From contig JAPKCZ010000026.1 of NCBI GenBank assembly GCA_028822745.1, forward strand, positions 1 through 12,217: a stretch of DNA of 12,217 nucleotides. The letters are read 5' to 3'. The notes under the pieces are model-generated. The model ran no database searches. It had not been told where the DNA came from and was given only the letters and a program-made list of their open reading frames with translations. Each line of letters starts with the position of its first letter. Positions within the stretch are counted from its first letter, which is position 1. The position numbers and the translations under genes were made by a program. The DNA comes from Kiritimatiellia bacterium. GTDB taxonomy: Bacteria > Verrucomicrobiota > Kiritimatiellia > UBA8416 > JAIOPI01. Of this stretch, positions 1 to 7,901 are shown in pieces.

Positions 1-1660
1 CGAACGAATAGATCTCGTCCGGCAGAAGGCTGGGCTCAGGAACGAAGGTGTAGTTTGCGTATGGCTCGACGATATGTCGGCGACTGCGTCCGTCCGCCGT
101 CTGCCATGTTCGGAAGGCCTTGAACGAGGACTCAAACCCAATCTCAAAGACGTTGCGCGTATCCGAACCGCCATTCGAATTACGCACGACGGAGTTGGTG
201 GATGTGCTCGCGCTGAACACGGTGGATGTGACGCCGCCGACCACGACCACAGTTTCCTCAGTAACGGTGCTGACTTCGCTCACGGTGCTCTCTTGTCGCG
301 TGTCGGAATAATAGGTCGCACGATAGCCAATACGAGGTGTTACGTTGAGGAATCCGAAATGTTTATCTGGACGCAGAATGATGTGCTCCGTATCGAAGCG
401 CATGCTGTCGTAGTCTTCCGAAGAGCTTCGATCTGCAAACGTTCTCTCCAAATTAGCAATGGCCGTCTCACTCTGGTAGTAAAAACGCGAATCGCCGATC
501 TGGTTACGGAAGATATCGAGCGACACTTCCGGCAGCCGATTCACACTTTCGTAGAAATCGTCCAGACGGGAGCGCACCTCGGCGTTAACCGTATAGGCCT
601 CGTCGTAGTGTGTATACGTGGCATAGTTATCCGGCTGCCGCTCCTTGCGGTATTCGTCCTCAAAGAAGTCTTCCGTAATATCGGTATCGCTCAGCTTGTG
701 CCCATAGATACGAATGGTGTCTTTGTCTGAGATCTTGTGGACATCTTTGAAGCGAATACGGTAGCGACTTTCGTCAATATCTGCCGTCGCCGAATCTTCA
801 TCCTCGTCGATCGGCTCCTGATCGTCGGCGTAATAGATGTTCAACTCCCCCCTGTTGACCTCATTCACATCCCATTTAAAATCCTGCCCAACAGCGAGGC
901 CGCGCTCAGTACGAACATCCAGGTGCGTTTCGCCTTGAAGCGATGGGTTGACGCGATAGCGATAGCTACTCAAGAGAAACGTTCCCATGCGACTGTTGTG
1001 CCCGGGAACAAAACGCCACCCGAATTCGTTTTCCAGATCCTTAAACCAGTACGGCATGTAAAACACCGGCACTTTTCCGAAACGCCAAACGCTACCACGC
1101 GCTCTAACATATTCATTCGGCGCAACTTCAACCTGACGGGCCGACATATGATAGTGGCGGTGACCGGGTTCGTTCTTACACGTCGAAACGGTAGCGCGGT
1201 CGAGTATGAGCATACCCTCTGCCGTGCGTTCCGCCCCCTCAGATTCAACAAAGAACGGTTTGACGGAACCGGAAAGGCCGAACGTACCACCCGTGCCATC
1301 TGCGAAATTGAACGTGATCGATTCGCCAGTCCACTCTTCATCACCGCGCGTGATGCGCACATTGCCCTGCGCCTCAGCCTCTTCGGTGAGCGAATTGACC
1401 TTAACGTAATCCGCATGCAGCACGATCTCGCCCTTTCGAACGATCACGTTACCAAAGCCTTCAACAACGTTGTTTTTCCGATCGTAGCTCAACGAGTCGG
1501 CACGCGTTCGGATACGATCCGCAGCAAGCGGGTCCGTCTCCGCCTTGCTAGCGCCAGTCGTCACCTGCCCGACGCTGATGGTCGTGCACAGCACGACGCA
1601 CAGCAGCAGCCAGACAGCTCCGCAAACTCGTCTCCATCGCAAATGTTGTTGTAAATTCAC
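1..1660 (-). CDS. lptD: LPS-assembly protein LptD (partial, C-terminus beyond window)
   Basis: LptD is the outer-membrane beta-barrel that, with LptE, inserts LPS into the outer leaflet. I translated this frame by hand; it is open for 553 codons and runs off the left edge. A basic, hydrophobic N-terminus (about residues 1-31) looks like a Sec signal peptide. An OstA/LptA-like domain follows (about 48-150: DSLSYD, VVEGFGNV, AEAQGNVRIT), then the family hallmark of a Thr/Ser-Cys (STC, C161) followed by HYHMSARQVEV and VPVFYMPYW. Barrel-type strands follow, including RLPEVSLD and RHIVEPYANY. E. coli LptD is 784 aa, so some 200-300 residues are probably missing. The start is GTG at 1658-1660, with AGGAG 5 nt upstream and only 16 nt after the rng stop, so it is probably cotranscribed with rng. 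A Ser/Thr/Val-rich stretch lies at about 455-492. LptD beside elongasome genes is unusual. The identification rests on motif recognition and is strong. Confidence 0.9.
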   Translation of the reverse strand, partial: MNLQQHLRWRRVCGAVWLLLCVVLCTTISVGQVTTGASKAETDPLAADRIRTRADSLSYDRKNNVVEGFGNVIVRKGEIVLHADYVKVNSLTEEAEAQGNVRITRGDEEWTGESITFNFADGTGGTFGLSGSVKPFFVESEGAERTAEGMLILDRATVSTCKNEPGHRHYHMSARQVEVAPNEYVRARGSVWRFGKVPVFYMPYWFKDLENEFGWRFVPGHNSRMGTFLLSSYRYRVNPSLQGETHLDVRTERGLAVGQDFKWDVNEVNRGELNIYYADDQEPIDEDEDSATADIDESRYRIRFKDVHKISDKDTIRIYGHKLSDTDITEDFFEDEYRKERQPDNYATYTHYDEAYTVNAEVRSRLDDFYESVNRLPEVSLDIFRNQIGDSRFYYQSETAIANLERTFADRSSSEDYDSMRFDTEHIILRPDKHFGFLNVTPRIGYRATYYSDTRQESTVSEVSTVTEETVVVVGGVTSTVFSASTSTNSVVRNSNGGSDTRNVFEIGFESSFKAFRTWQTADGRSRRHIVEPYANYTFVPEPSLLPDEIYSF

Positions 1661-1665
1661 AGGCA

Positions 1666-1670
1666 CTCCT
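1666..1670 (-). promoter_or_regulatory. Ribosome binding site deciding the lptD GTG start
   Basis: AGGAG on the minus strand lies 5 nt upstream of GTG (1658-1660). No ATG at the head of this frame has comparable support, and the signal peptide begins directly after this GTG. The site sits in the 16-nt gap after the rng stop codon. Confidence 0.65.
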
Positions 1671-1676
1671 AAGGGA

Positions 1677-3260
1677 TTAGCGGTCCGAACTGAAAAGGAC
1701 CTCTTCTGTTGATGTATCCGTGATGGCAAAACGACCCATGTGCTTTTTCTGGTTACCTTTAAAGGTCATTTTGTCACGAAACTCGCTATCCAAGTCCACA
1801 AGAAACTTTTCGTCTTCCTTCCGCAACCGGTCCAACACCGTTGGATGCACTTCCACTTGGAGCGTACGTGAATGGTCGCGTCGCTCGTCAGCCCGCATAA
1901 TAGCGGTCAATTGTCGTTGAATTTCAACACTGACCCCTAATGCCGACTTCACGTTCCCGCGCCCACGGCAGTAAGGACAATCGACGTACATCGAGGAAAG
2001 AATACTTTCCTCAACACGTTGTCGCGTCATTTCCATGAGCCCAAGTTCAGACATGGGTAACACATTCGTTCGCGCTCTGTCACGCTTCAAGGACTCACGC
2101 ATCGTTCGGTATACCGCCTGTTGCGATTTTCGCGACTTCATGTCAATCAGGTCCACCACAACCAAACCGCCGATATTGCGCAAACGAAGTTGTCGTGCAA
2201 CTTCCTCGACGGCCTCCGTATTGACCTCCAAAATTGCATCTTCCTGCGAGTTTCCGCGGCCCTTGTGTTTGCCGGTGTTCACATCGATAGCGATGAGGGC
2301 CTCGGTTTCGTCAAATACGATACAACCCCCTGATTTCAGATTCACCGTGCGGCGCAACGCCTCTTCGAGCTGTTGTTCGACCTGATAATGATCAAAAATC
2401 GGCGCTTCACCTTCATAAATATGGATCAAGGACCGCGCTTTACGTGAAATGCGTCCCGCAATTTCGCGGATACGCTCAAAGTGATCGCGGGAGTCGATGG
2501 TGATGCGGTCGGCATCCTCCGTCAACCAGTCGCGTACAACCCGCTCAACAAGATCGGGCTCACGATAAACACAGCAAGGCGATACGTCCTCACGGATGGA
2601 GCGCTCGAGATCTTCCCAATACATCAGCAACGCGCGCAGGTCCTTGATGAACGCCCCACGACGTGTTCCGCTAGCCGCCGTTCGAACGATCAAGCCGACT
2701 TCGCCCTCCACATTGATTTTGGAAAGGATGCGTTTGAGACGCGTGCGCTCTTTGGAGTCGCCGATCTTGCGAGACACGCCAACCATCTTGGTCCCTGGCA
2801 CCATCACAAGGTACCGCCCCGGAATGCTCAGACTAGCCGTCACGCGAGGTCCCTTGCTCCCGATCGATGCCTTGGTGACCTGAACAACAATTTCGGATCC
2901 CGGCGGAAACTGCTTTTCGATCTCCGCGTTGGAAATGCGTTTACGCTTTGATGTGCGACGCCGCGACACGCCTTCTTCGATTTCGAGCTGCCGCTCGCCA
3001 TCCGGCACCATGTCCCAATAATGCAGAAACGCGTTGCGTTTAAGGCCAATATCAACAAAGGCGGCCTGCAAATCATGTTCTAGGTTCTGAATTCGACCTT
3101 TAAAAATACTTCCGACGATACGCTGTTCGGTAGGATGCTCGACTTGATACTCCTCAAGTCGACCGTCCTCAAGCACAGCGACACGCGTTTCCAGCCGCTC
3201 AGCATTAATTATGATTTCTCGTTTCAATCTGTTTTTTTTGGAAAAGTTGATAATACCCAC
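1677..3260 (-). CDS. rng: Ribonuclease E/G family endoribonuclease
   Basis: This is a single-strand-specific, 5'-end-sensing endoribonuclease for rRNA maturation and mRNA decay. The 527-aa product has the catalytic core without the long RNase E C-terminal scaffold, so it resembles RNase G or a short RNase E. An S1-like RNA-binding domain (about 46-145: GSIFKGRI, AAFVDIG, NAFLHYWD) carries a basic insertion (about 98-109, rich in Arg and Lys). The DNase I-like core has the two metal-binding aspartates in ALIAIDVNTG (D326) and GGLVVVDLIDM (D370). The Zn-link is CPYC (C428, C431), followed by GRG, and a small C-terminal domain completes it. The start is GTG, with AAAGGAG 6 nt upstream. It follows rodA after 121 nt, the widest gap in the block. 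E. coli also has rng downstream of mreBCD, where it was first named cafA, so the linkage to shape genes has precedent. RNase E versus RNase G naming is not decidable from sequence alone. Confidence 0.93.
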   Translation of the reverse strand: MGIINFSKKNRLKREIIINAERLETRVAVLEDGRLEEYQVEHPTEQRIVGSIFKGRIQNLEHDLQAAFVDIGLKRNAFLHYWDMVPDGERQLEIEEGVSRRRTSKRKRISNAEIEKQFPPGSEIVVQVTKASIGSKGPRVTASLSIPGRYLVMVPGTKMVGVSRKIGDSKERTRLKRILSKINVEGEVGLIVRTAASGTRRGAFIKDLRALLMYWEDLERSIREDVSPCCVYREPDLVERVVRDWLTEDADRITIDSRDHFERIREIAGRISRKARSLIHIYEGEAPIFDHYQVEQQLEEALRRTVNLKSGGCIVFDETEALIAIDVNTGKHKGRGNSQEDAILEVNTEAVEEVARQLRLRNIGGLVVVDLIDMKSRKSQQAVYRTMRESLKRDRARTNVLPMSELGLMEMTRQRVEESILSSMYVDCPYCRGRGNVKSALGVSVEIQRQLTAIMRADERRDHSRTLQVEVHPTVLDRLRKEDEKFLVDLDSEFRDKMTFKGNQKKHMGRFAITDTSTEEVLFSSDR

Positions 3261-3295
3261 TTTTCGCTCCTTTCTAACTTCTGGTCAAAACCCTT

Positions 3296-3312
3296 CCGCG
3301 CCATATGCGCGG
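3296..3312 (-). other. Hairpin in the rodA-rng gap (rng leader)
   Basis: A perfect 6-bp GC stem (CCGCGC / GCGCGG) with a 5-nt loop lies about 36 nt upstream of the rng GTG. On the minus strand it is followed by AAGGGTTTTG, so there is no proper U-tract and it is not a convincing terminator. It could be a regulatory or processing structure in the leader of rng. E. coli rne is autoregulated through 5'-leader hairpins, but a similar role here is only inferred. Confidence 0.4.
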
Positions 3313-3381
3313 TGGGCACCAATCAAATTTACACTCGGAACGCTGCAACATAACCAGCAGTGTCCGCCATCTTACACCGTT

Positions 3382-4623
3382 TTACCCGCCAACCGCCGGT
3401 CCCCACAAACCGCGTTGTTGAAAAGCAACTTTGGGCTGCTTGGCATGAATTCGTACACTCTGCACGATGCCTAGCGAGGCCATGGTCACCATCATAAACG
3501 AGCCTCCATAACTCAACAGCGGTAACGGCAGCCCCGTAATGGGCATTAACCCAACCGTCATCGCTATATTTACAAACACATGACAAAACAACAGTGACAG
3601 GAATCCCACACACAGCAACCGCCCCATTTTATCAGGAGCAGACAACGCCGTGCGGACGCCCGACACCATGAGAACCGAAAACAGGCCCAAAACAGTCAGC
3701 GAACCCATAAACCCTTTTTCCTCGGCAATCACAGAGAAGATAAAATCTGTCGGCGCCACCGAACGTGGCAGGAATCCGAGAATATTTTGCGTTCCCTTGA
3801 GATACCCTTTTCCGAACATCCCGCCGGAACCCACCGCGATCTCCGACTGGCGTTTGTTCCACCCTTTCGCAAGGGGGTCAAGATCCGCATCGAAGAACAC
3901 GGCCAAGCGGTCATAGTGATACGTGCGCAATCCAATCCACTTAAGAATGTCGCCGTGCTCCTCACGCGTCACCCCAAGGGCCGGCGGCACAAACATGGCC
4001 GCCATGAGCACGCCCAGAAGTACCGCTCCGATCAGAAATATAATACCCAGTATTCGCGCGGGCATGCCTGCGGCGTACATCATCGCCAGCGTCATGGGAA
4101 CAAAGACGAGCGCCGTACCGAAATCGGGCTCAAGCAGGATCAGACACAACGGCACCAGGGCGATCCCGGCGACCTCGAGCAAGGCACGTGGTTCTGCCAG
4201 ATTCAACCCAGGCCGACTCAACTTTCGGGCCAGCACGAAAACGACGGCAAACTTGGCAATCTCAGAGGGTTGCACCCCAATCCCAAGAAACATCAACCAG
4301 CGTTTAGCGCCGTAGATCGTTGTGCCCACGAAGAGCACCAGAATCAGCAGGACGATGCTGGCCGCATAGAACGTCCACGACAGTTTACGTAGATGACGAT
4401 AATCGGTCACGGCCAGCGCCCAGTAGCAGAGAAATCCAGCAAAACCCCAAACCATTTGCTTTTTGTAGAGCAAACGCACGGGGCTTTCCTCACTCACATA
4501 ACAGGCGCTGTAAACGAAGAACACGCCAATGACCAGCAATGCGACGACCGCAAAGGTCATCGTCCAGCTCATGCGCGTGAAAAAACGTTTCGCAACGCGT
4601 GTTACTCCAGCGACAGCAAGCAC
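3382..4623 (-). CDS. rodA: Rod shape-determining peptidoglycan glycosyltransferase RodA
   Basis: RodA is the SEDS-family inner-membrane glycosyltransferase that polymerises lipid II during cell elongation, working in a complex with PBP2. The 413-aa product is strongly hydrophobic, with about ten membrane segments beginning near residue 22. SEDS landmarks appear in order: GAKRWL (105-110), QPSEIAK (118-124), EPDFGT (165-170, with D167 at the position of the essential aspartate), FIFSVIAEEKGF (294-305) and GLPLPLLSYGGS (364-375). The GTG start overlaps the mrdA stop as TAGTG, and AAGGAGG stands 6 nt upstream, so translational coupling to mrdA is likely. The context (mrdA directly upstream, mreBCD further up) favours RodA over the division paralogue FtsW. 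Length is slightly above E. coli RodA (370 aa), owing to an N-terminal extension and a short C-terminal tail. Confidence 0.95.
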   Translation of the reverse strand: MLAVAGVTRVAKRFFTRMSWTMTFAVVALLVIGVFFVYSACYVSEESPVRLLYKKQMVWGFAGFLCYWALAVTDYRHLRKLSWTFYAASIVLLILVLFVGTTIYGAKRWLMFLGIGVQPSEIAKFAVVFVLARKLSRPGLNLAEPRALLEVAGIALVPLCLILLEPDFGTALVFVPMTLAMMYAAGMPARILGIIFLIGAVLLGVLMAAMFVPPALGVTREEHGDILKWIGLRTYHYDRLAVFFDADLDPLAKGWNKRQSEIAVGSGGMFGKGYLKGTQNILGFLPRSVAPTDFIFSVIAEEKGFMGSLTVLGLFSVLMVSGVRTALSAPDKMGRLLCVGFLSLLFCHVFVNIAMTVGLMPITGLPLPLLSYGGSFMMVTMASLGIVQSVRIHAKQPKVAFQQRGLWGPAVGG

Positions 4624-6449
4624 TAGGCGCCTCCTTCCGCGAGGTCAACGTCAATGCCCTGCTCAATATCAAAGATACGTTCCATGATTCGCTGGACGCG
4701 CGGCGCAGCTGTACGGCCGCCCGAGAGCGCGTTTTCGATCACCAGTGCGATGGCGTAGCGCGGACGTTCGACCGGCGCAAACACGATCATCCATGCATAC
4801 TTTTTGCGTTTACTTCGCGGACCGTATTCGGCACTGCCCGTCTTGCCGGCCATACGGACGTGTTTGATCTTAGCCAAACGCCCGGTTCCCGTCGTGGCGT
4901 GAATCACATCGAGCATCCCACCCCGCACCACGTCAAGCGTGTCCGGGTCCCAGTTCATTTTATTAACGATCTCACCCGCCGTCTCACCGGCCTCGGCGAA
5001 CAGACGCGGCCGCATCACGTTTCCGCCATTCGCGAGTGTCGATACAAACACCGCCATTTGAAGAGGTGACGCCAGCACAAACCCCTGACCAATGGAAGCG
5101 TTGCACGTGTCCCCCTTGCGCCATCCATCACGATACTTTTTACGCTTCCATGCGTCGTCGGGCATCAGACCACTCACCTCACCGCGCAATCCTAAACCGG
5201 TACGTCGACCAAAGCCCAGCGCACTCGCCATGTGAAAAATGCGTTCGTAACCAATCTGTACGCCCAGATCAATAAAGTACGTATTGCAAGACTGTTCCAG
5301 TGATCGGCGCATATCCAGCGGACCGTGACCAATCGTGCGCCAGCAGTTGAAACGGGCTTCCCCGACAGCATAATACCCAGGGCAGTCGATCATCGTTTCG
5401 GCCGTGGCCAGCCCCGCCTCCAGAGCCGCAATCGCCACGACAGGCTTAAACGTGCTGCCGGGCGGATAGGCTCCGGAAATGGCGCGATTAAACATCGGTC
5501 GCCCCGCGTCCTGCATCGCCGCCTTGTAACGTGCCGCATTCTTCAACACGGTTGTGTCAAACGCGGGTGCACTGGCAATGGCCAACACGTCGCCGTTTCG
5601 TGGGCTCATGACAACGCAAGCACCGCGTTCACCCAGCAGCACATCTTCGACCACGCGCTGAATGCGCACATCAATCGTCAACATCACGTCTTCACCCGGG
5701 ACCGGATCGATTTCAACCTGTTCGTCGTACTTGAAACCGGAGGCGTCAACCCGCACAAGTCGCCCTCCGGCTTTTCCGCTCAATCGATCATCGAGCGTTC
5801 GCTCGATGCCGGCGCGCCCCTTGATGTCTGGCAAATAGTAGTGATACGGCGTATCCGTTTCATCCCAATCGCGACGCCCTACATAGCCGATTGTATGGCC
5901 CGCAATCGGCGCACCTGGATAAACGCGCACCGGCTCGACATAGATGTCCATCCCGCGAAAGTTGCGCGGACTTTCCGACCAGCGCGCCAGCGTGACTTCG
6001 TCAATGTCCTTCCACGCGAGCAATGGTAAGGGACGGCGCTTGCGAATATGGATGGCGATTTCATCGTGCGTCACCTCACGCGCCTTGCCGATTGTTGTGC
6101 CGACCTCATCCAGATACGTCGCGATCCGCGCAACCGTGTTGGAAATTCTGCCGGGCTGACGTAACTCTTCGACAAAAACGGCAATGGAGTAGCTCGGCCG
6201 GTTTCCTGCTAGCAACACGCCATTACGGTCAAACATACGCCCACGCGGCGCCGGACGACGAACGCGGCGAATGCTCTGCCGCGTTTCGCTGCTACGATAC
6301 TCGGAAGCTTTCAATACCTGAATGCGCCAAATGGACCCCCCGAGGAAGGTGAAGGCCAGCAATGCAAAGCAAAGCATGATCCGCACGCGTATGGCTTCAT
6401 CGTTATGCAGATTGGCCAAAATCGCCTCCAAATCGTTCGTCGACGTCAT
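4623..6449 (-). CDS. mrdA: Penicillin-binding protein 2 (elongation transpeptidase)
   Basis: PBP2 is the monofunctional class B transpeptidase that crosslinks peptidoglycan made by RodA. With the chosen ATG at 6447-6449 the product is 608 aa (E. coli PBP2 is 633). It has a short cytoplasmic tail, one membrane anchor (about 24-42) and a pedestal/dimerisation domain with RGRMFDRNG (69-77). The transpeptidase domain shows SxxK as STFK (S332 nucleophile, K335), SxN as SCN (387-389) and KTGSAE (536-541), all intact. The frame stays open upstream to 6578, but those extra 43 residues only shadow mreD and are Cys/Trp-rich. The chosen start gives the usual cytoplasmic tail, yet no good Shine-Dalgarno precedes it. 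It overlaps the mreD 3' end by 47 nt, so initiation probably depends on coupling. A GTG or ATG about 20 codons downstream is a less likely alternative start. Confidence 0.94.
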   Translation of the reverse strand: MTSTNDLEAILANLHNDEAIRVRIMLCFALLAFTFLGGSIWRIQVLKASEYRSSETRQSIRRVRRPAPRGRMFDRNGVLLAGNRPSYSIAVFVEELRQPGRISNTVARIATYLDEVGTTIGKAREVTHDEIAIHIRKRRPLPLLAWKDIDEVTLARWSESPRNFRGMDIYVEPVRVYPGAPIAGHTIGYVGRRDWDETDTPYHYYLPDIKGRAGIERTLDDRLSGKAGGRLVRVDASGFKYDEQVEIDPVPGEDVMLTIDVRIQRVVEDVLLGERGACVVMSPRNGDVLAIASAPAFDTTVLKNAARYKAAMQDAGRPMFNRAISGAYPPGSTFKPVVAIAALEAGLATAETMIDCPGYYAVGEARFNCWRTIGHGPLDMRRSLEQSCNTYFIDLGVQIGYERIFHMASALGFGRRTGLGLRGEVSGLMPDDAWKRKKYRDGWRKGDTCNASIGQGFVLASPLQMAVFVSTLANGGNVMRPRLFAEAGETAGEIVNKMNWDPDTLDVVRGGMLDVIHATTGTGRLAKIKHVRMAGKTGSAEYGPRSKRKKYAWMIVFAPVERPRYAIALVIENALSGGRTAAPRVQRIMERIFDIEQGIDVDLAEGGA

Positions 6450-6945
6450 TGCGCCGAAGCACAACACCAACACTCGCATCCACAACACGCATGAGCACAA
6501 AAACAAGTGGCGTGACCAAGCCGCCCAGCACGGCCGCTCCGGTCGCCTTGAGCAAACCGGCTCCCAGCGATACGGCAATCATGTCCGTACTGCGCAGGAA
6601 AACGAACTGAATGACGTGCAACAGAAACGCGGCAGTCGCCCCAAAAAAGGCCTGTGTGATGGCGGCCTCCACCAGCACCAGACTTCGACAGCGACTCGCG
6701 AATACGCCGATTGCCAAAAAACAGACACAGGAAAATCCAAGTGGAATGCCGCTGGTTGTATCCAGAAGGACACCGCATAAGCACGCCGCCACAGCCATGG
6801 CCTCACGTGGGCGGCACAGCGCGTAGTACAACACCACAGCCAGAAGCAGCGGACAACGCGCCGATCCCAACATCGGGTGCCCGGGCAGGTAAACCTGCAA
6901 AACGGTAGCGATAAGCATGGCGATGATCATGACTAATCCGGTCAT
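6403..6945 (-). CDS. mreD: Rod shape-determining protein MreD
   Basis: MreD is a small polytopic inner-membrane protein linking MreC to the elongasome. The 180-aa product is almost entirely hydrophobic, with five to six predicted membrane segments. The recognisable patch LLDTTSGIPLGFS (about 60-72) matches the family's conserved Asp/Gly-Leu-Gly region. It is slightly longer than E. coli MreD (162 aa). MreD diverges quickly, so the call also relies on position: it follows mreC after 40 nt and precedes mrdA with a 47-nt overlap. The ATG start is preceded by a weak GGTGG. Confidence 0.88.
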   Translation of the reverse strand: MTGLVMIIAMLIATVLQVYLPGHPMLGSARCPLLLAVVLYYALCRPREAMAVAACLCGVLLDTTSGIPLGFSCVCFLAIGVFASRCRSLVLVEAAITQAFFGATAAFLLHVIQFVFLRSTDMIAVSLGAGLLKATGAAVLGGLVTPLVFVLMRVVDASVGVVLRRNDVDERFGGDFGQSA

Positions 6946-6985
6946 CGCCCACCGCCTGGCTCAATGGATGCTTTTCGTTCAATAT

Positions 6986-7819
6986 TCATTGCATCACCAC
7001 AAACAGATACTTGAGTCCATTGAGATCCGCGGCCGGCGTAACCTCGCCGTAAAGATAGAGCTGGGAATCATCCGTGCGGATGTTGCCGATGCGGCCAACA
7101 AGCAACCCTTCAGGATAGACCCCGCCCAGCCCTGAGGTGCGCACTTCCTCGCCGTGATACACAGGTTTGTCGGCCGACAGGTAATCGATTCGGGCAGGAT
7201 TGGCCGATGTGATCATCTCCAGGTCCGCGCGCCCGCTGAAGGCAACCCCTTGCCCTTTGACGATTCCGAAAGCGCCAGATTTATTCAGACGGCACGACAC
7301 TTTTGAAAGCGGATCTGTCAGCAGCAACACATCACTCGTGTCTTTGGAGACGTTTGTTGTACGACCGACAAGACCGTCAGCAGAAATGACCGCCATGCCC
7401 GGACGGATTCGATGTGCGGCACCCCGATTGAGACGCACGATTTCCCACCAGCCACTGGCATCGCCACGCGAGATCACTTTACACATGACCATGTGCCCAG
7501 CACGACGTTTGGAAAAATCTAAGAGGCGACGTAGTTCGTCGTTTTCGCGTTCCAGTTGCTCAAGCTCTGACACGCGGCGGCGTAACTGGGCAAGCTCCTT
7601 CAGCAGTTCGCGCTCGTCCTCTGGATCAAACCAGATTTCCCGCAGCGCGCCCGCAACCTCACTCCCAGAACTGGCCACGAAATCGACAACCTTGTGAAAA
7701 GGCGCCAGATTGTCGCGGGCCCCAGATTTGACACTGGACGTTGACGACGAGGGCAGGTTCAGCAGAACCAAGACCCCTATCACTAATAAAATATATAGAA
7801 CGTAGCTTTTGCTCGGCAC
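6986..7819 (-). CDS. mreC: Rod shape-determining protein MreC
   Basis: MreC is a bitopic periplasmic scaffold that activates the PBP2-RodA pair and connects to MreB through MreD. I chose GTG at 7817-7819 (277 aa) because GGGAG lies exactly 6 nt upstream. A TTG two codons earlier (7823-7825) abuts that GGGAG with no spacer. Visible parts are one N-terminal membrane helix (about 5-22), a charged coiled coil with leucine heptads (about 66-105: LAQLRRRVSELEQLE and onward), and the beta-rich MreC domain (about 110-277). The latter includes SGWWEIVRLNRG, GMAVISADGLVGR and GVYPEGLLVGRI, all typical of the family. The gap to mreB is 69 nt and contains a terminator-like hairpin; mreD follows after 40 nt. 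Confidence 0.93.
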   Translation of the reverse strand: MPSKSYVLYILLVIGVLVLLNLPSSSTSSVKSGARDNLAPFHKVVDFVASSGSEVAGALREIWFDPEDERELLKELAQLRRRVSELEQLERENDELRRLLDFSKRRAGHMVMCKVISRGDASGWWEIVRLNRGAAHRIRPGMAVISADGLVGRTTNVSKDTSDVLLLTDPLSKVSCRLNKSGAFGIVKGQGVAFSGRADLEMITSANPARIDYLSADKPVYHGEEVRTSGLGGVYPEGLLVGRIGNIRTDDSQLYLYGEVTPAADLNGLKYLFVVMQ

Positions 7820-7825
7820 GTTCAA

Positions 7826-7830
7826 CTCCC
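7826..7830 (-). promoter_or_regulatory. Ribosome binding site deciding the mreC GTG start
   Basis: GGGAG on the minus strand is followed by TTGAAC and then GTG. The 6-nt spacing supports the GTG at 7817-7819. The TTG immediately after the motif would have zero spacing and is an unlikely initiation codon. Confidence 0.6.
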
Positions 7831-7879
7831 GGCGTACCGGTGTCCGAGCAGCATGAGGCGGGGTGTGAGGAAGAAAGGT

Positions 7880-7901
7880 GGCTCCGGCTTAAGCCGAAGC
7901 C
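7880..7901 (-). terminator. Hairpin at the mreB stop codon, possible partial terminator
   Basis: A 9-bp stem (GGCTTCGGC with GCCGGAGCC, one G-U wobble) closes on a TTAA loop and includes the mreB TAA. In the minus-strand transcript it is followed by ACCUUUCUUCCUC, a U-rich but interrupted tract. This is the shape of a leaky intrinsic terminator. It would let mreB be made in excess over mreC and mreD, as is known in other rods. Termination activity is inferred. Confidence 0.5.

Noticed and set aside
74..1654. Two long plus-strand open frames (74-730 and 737-1654) with protein-like length
   Set aside because: They lie opposite the lptD frame, which carries clear family motifs and a signal peptide. 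The plus-strand products show no recognisable domains, so they are antisense shadows.
3787..4392. A 201-codon plus-strand frame within rodA
   Set aside because: Its product is rich in His, Gln and Arg, with no domain; it mirrors the hydrophobic rodA codons on the other strand.
6450..6578. N-terminal extension of mrdA by 43 codons
   Set aside because: The extra residues are Cys/Trp/Arg-rich, match no PBP2 N-terminus, and overlap mreD in another frame. The later ATG gives a normal cytoplasmic tail.
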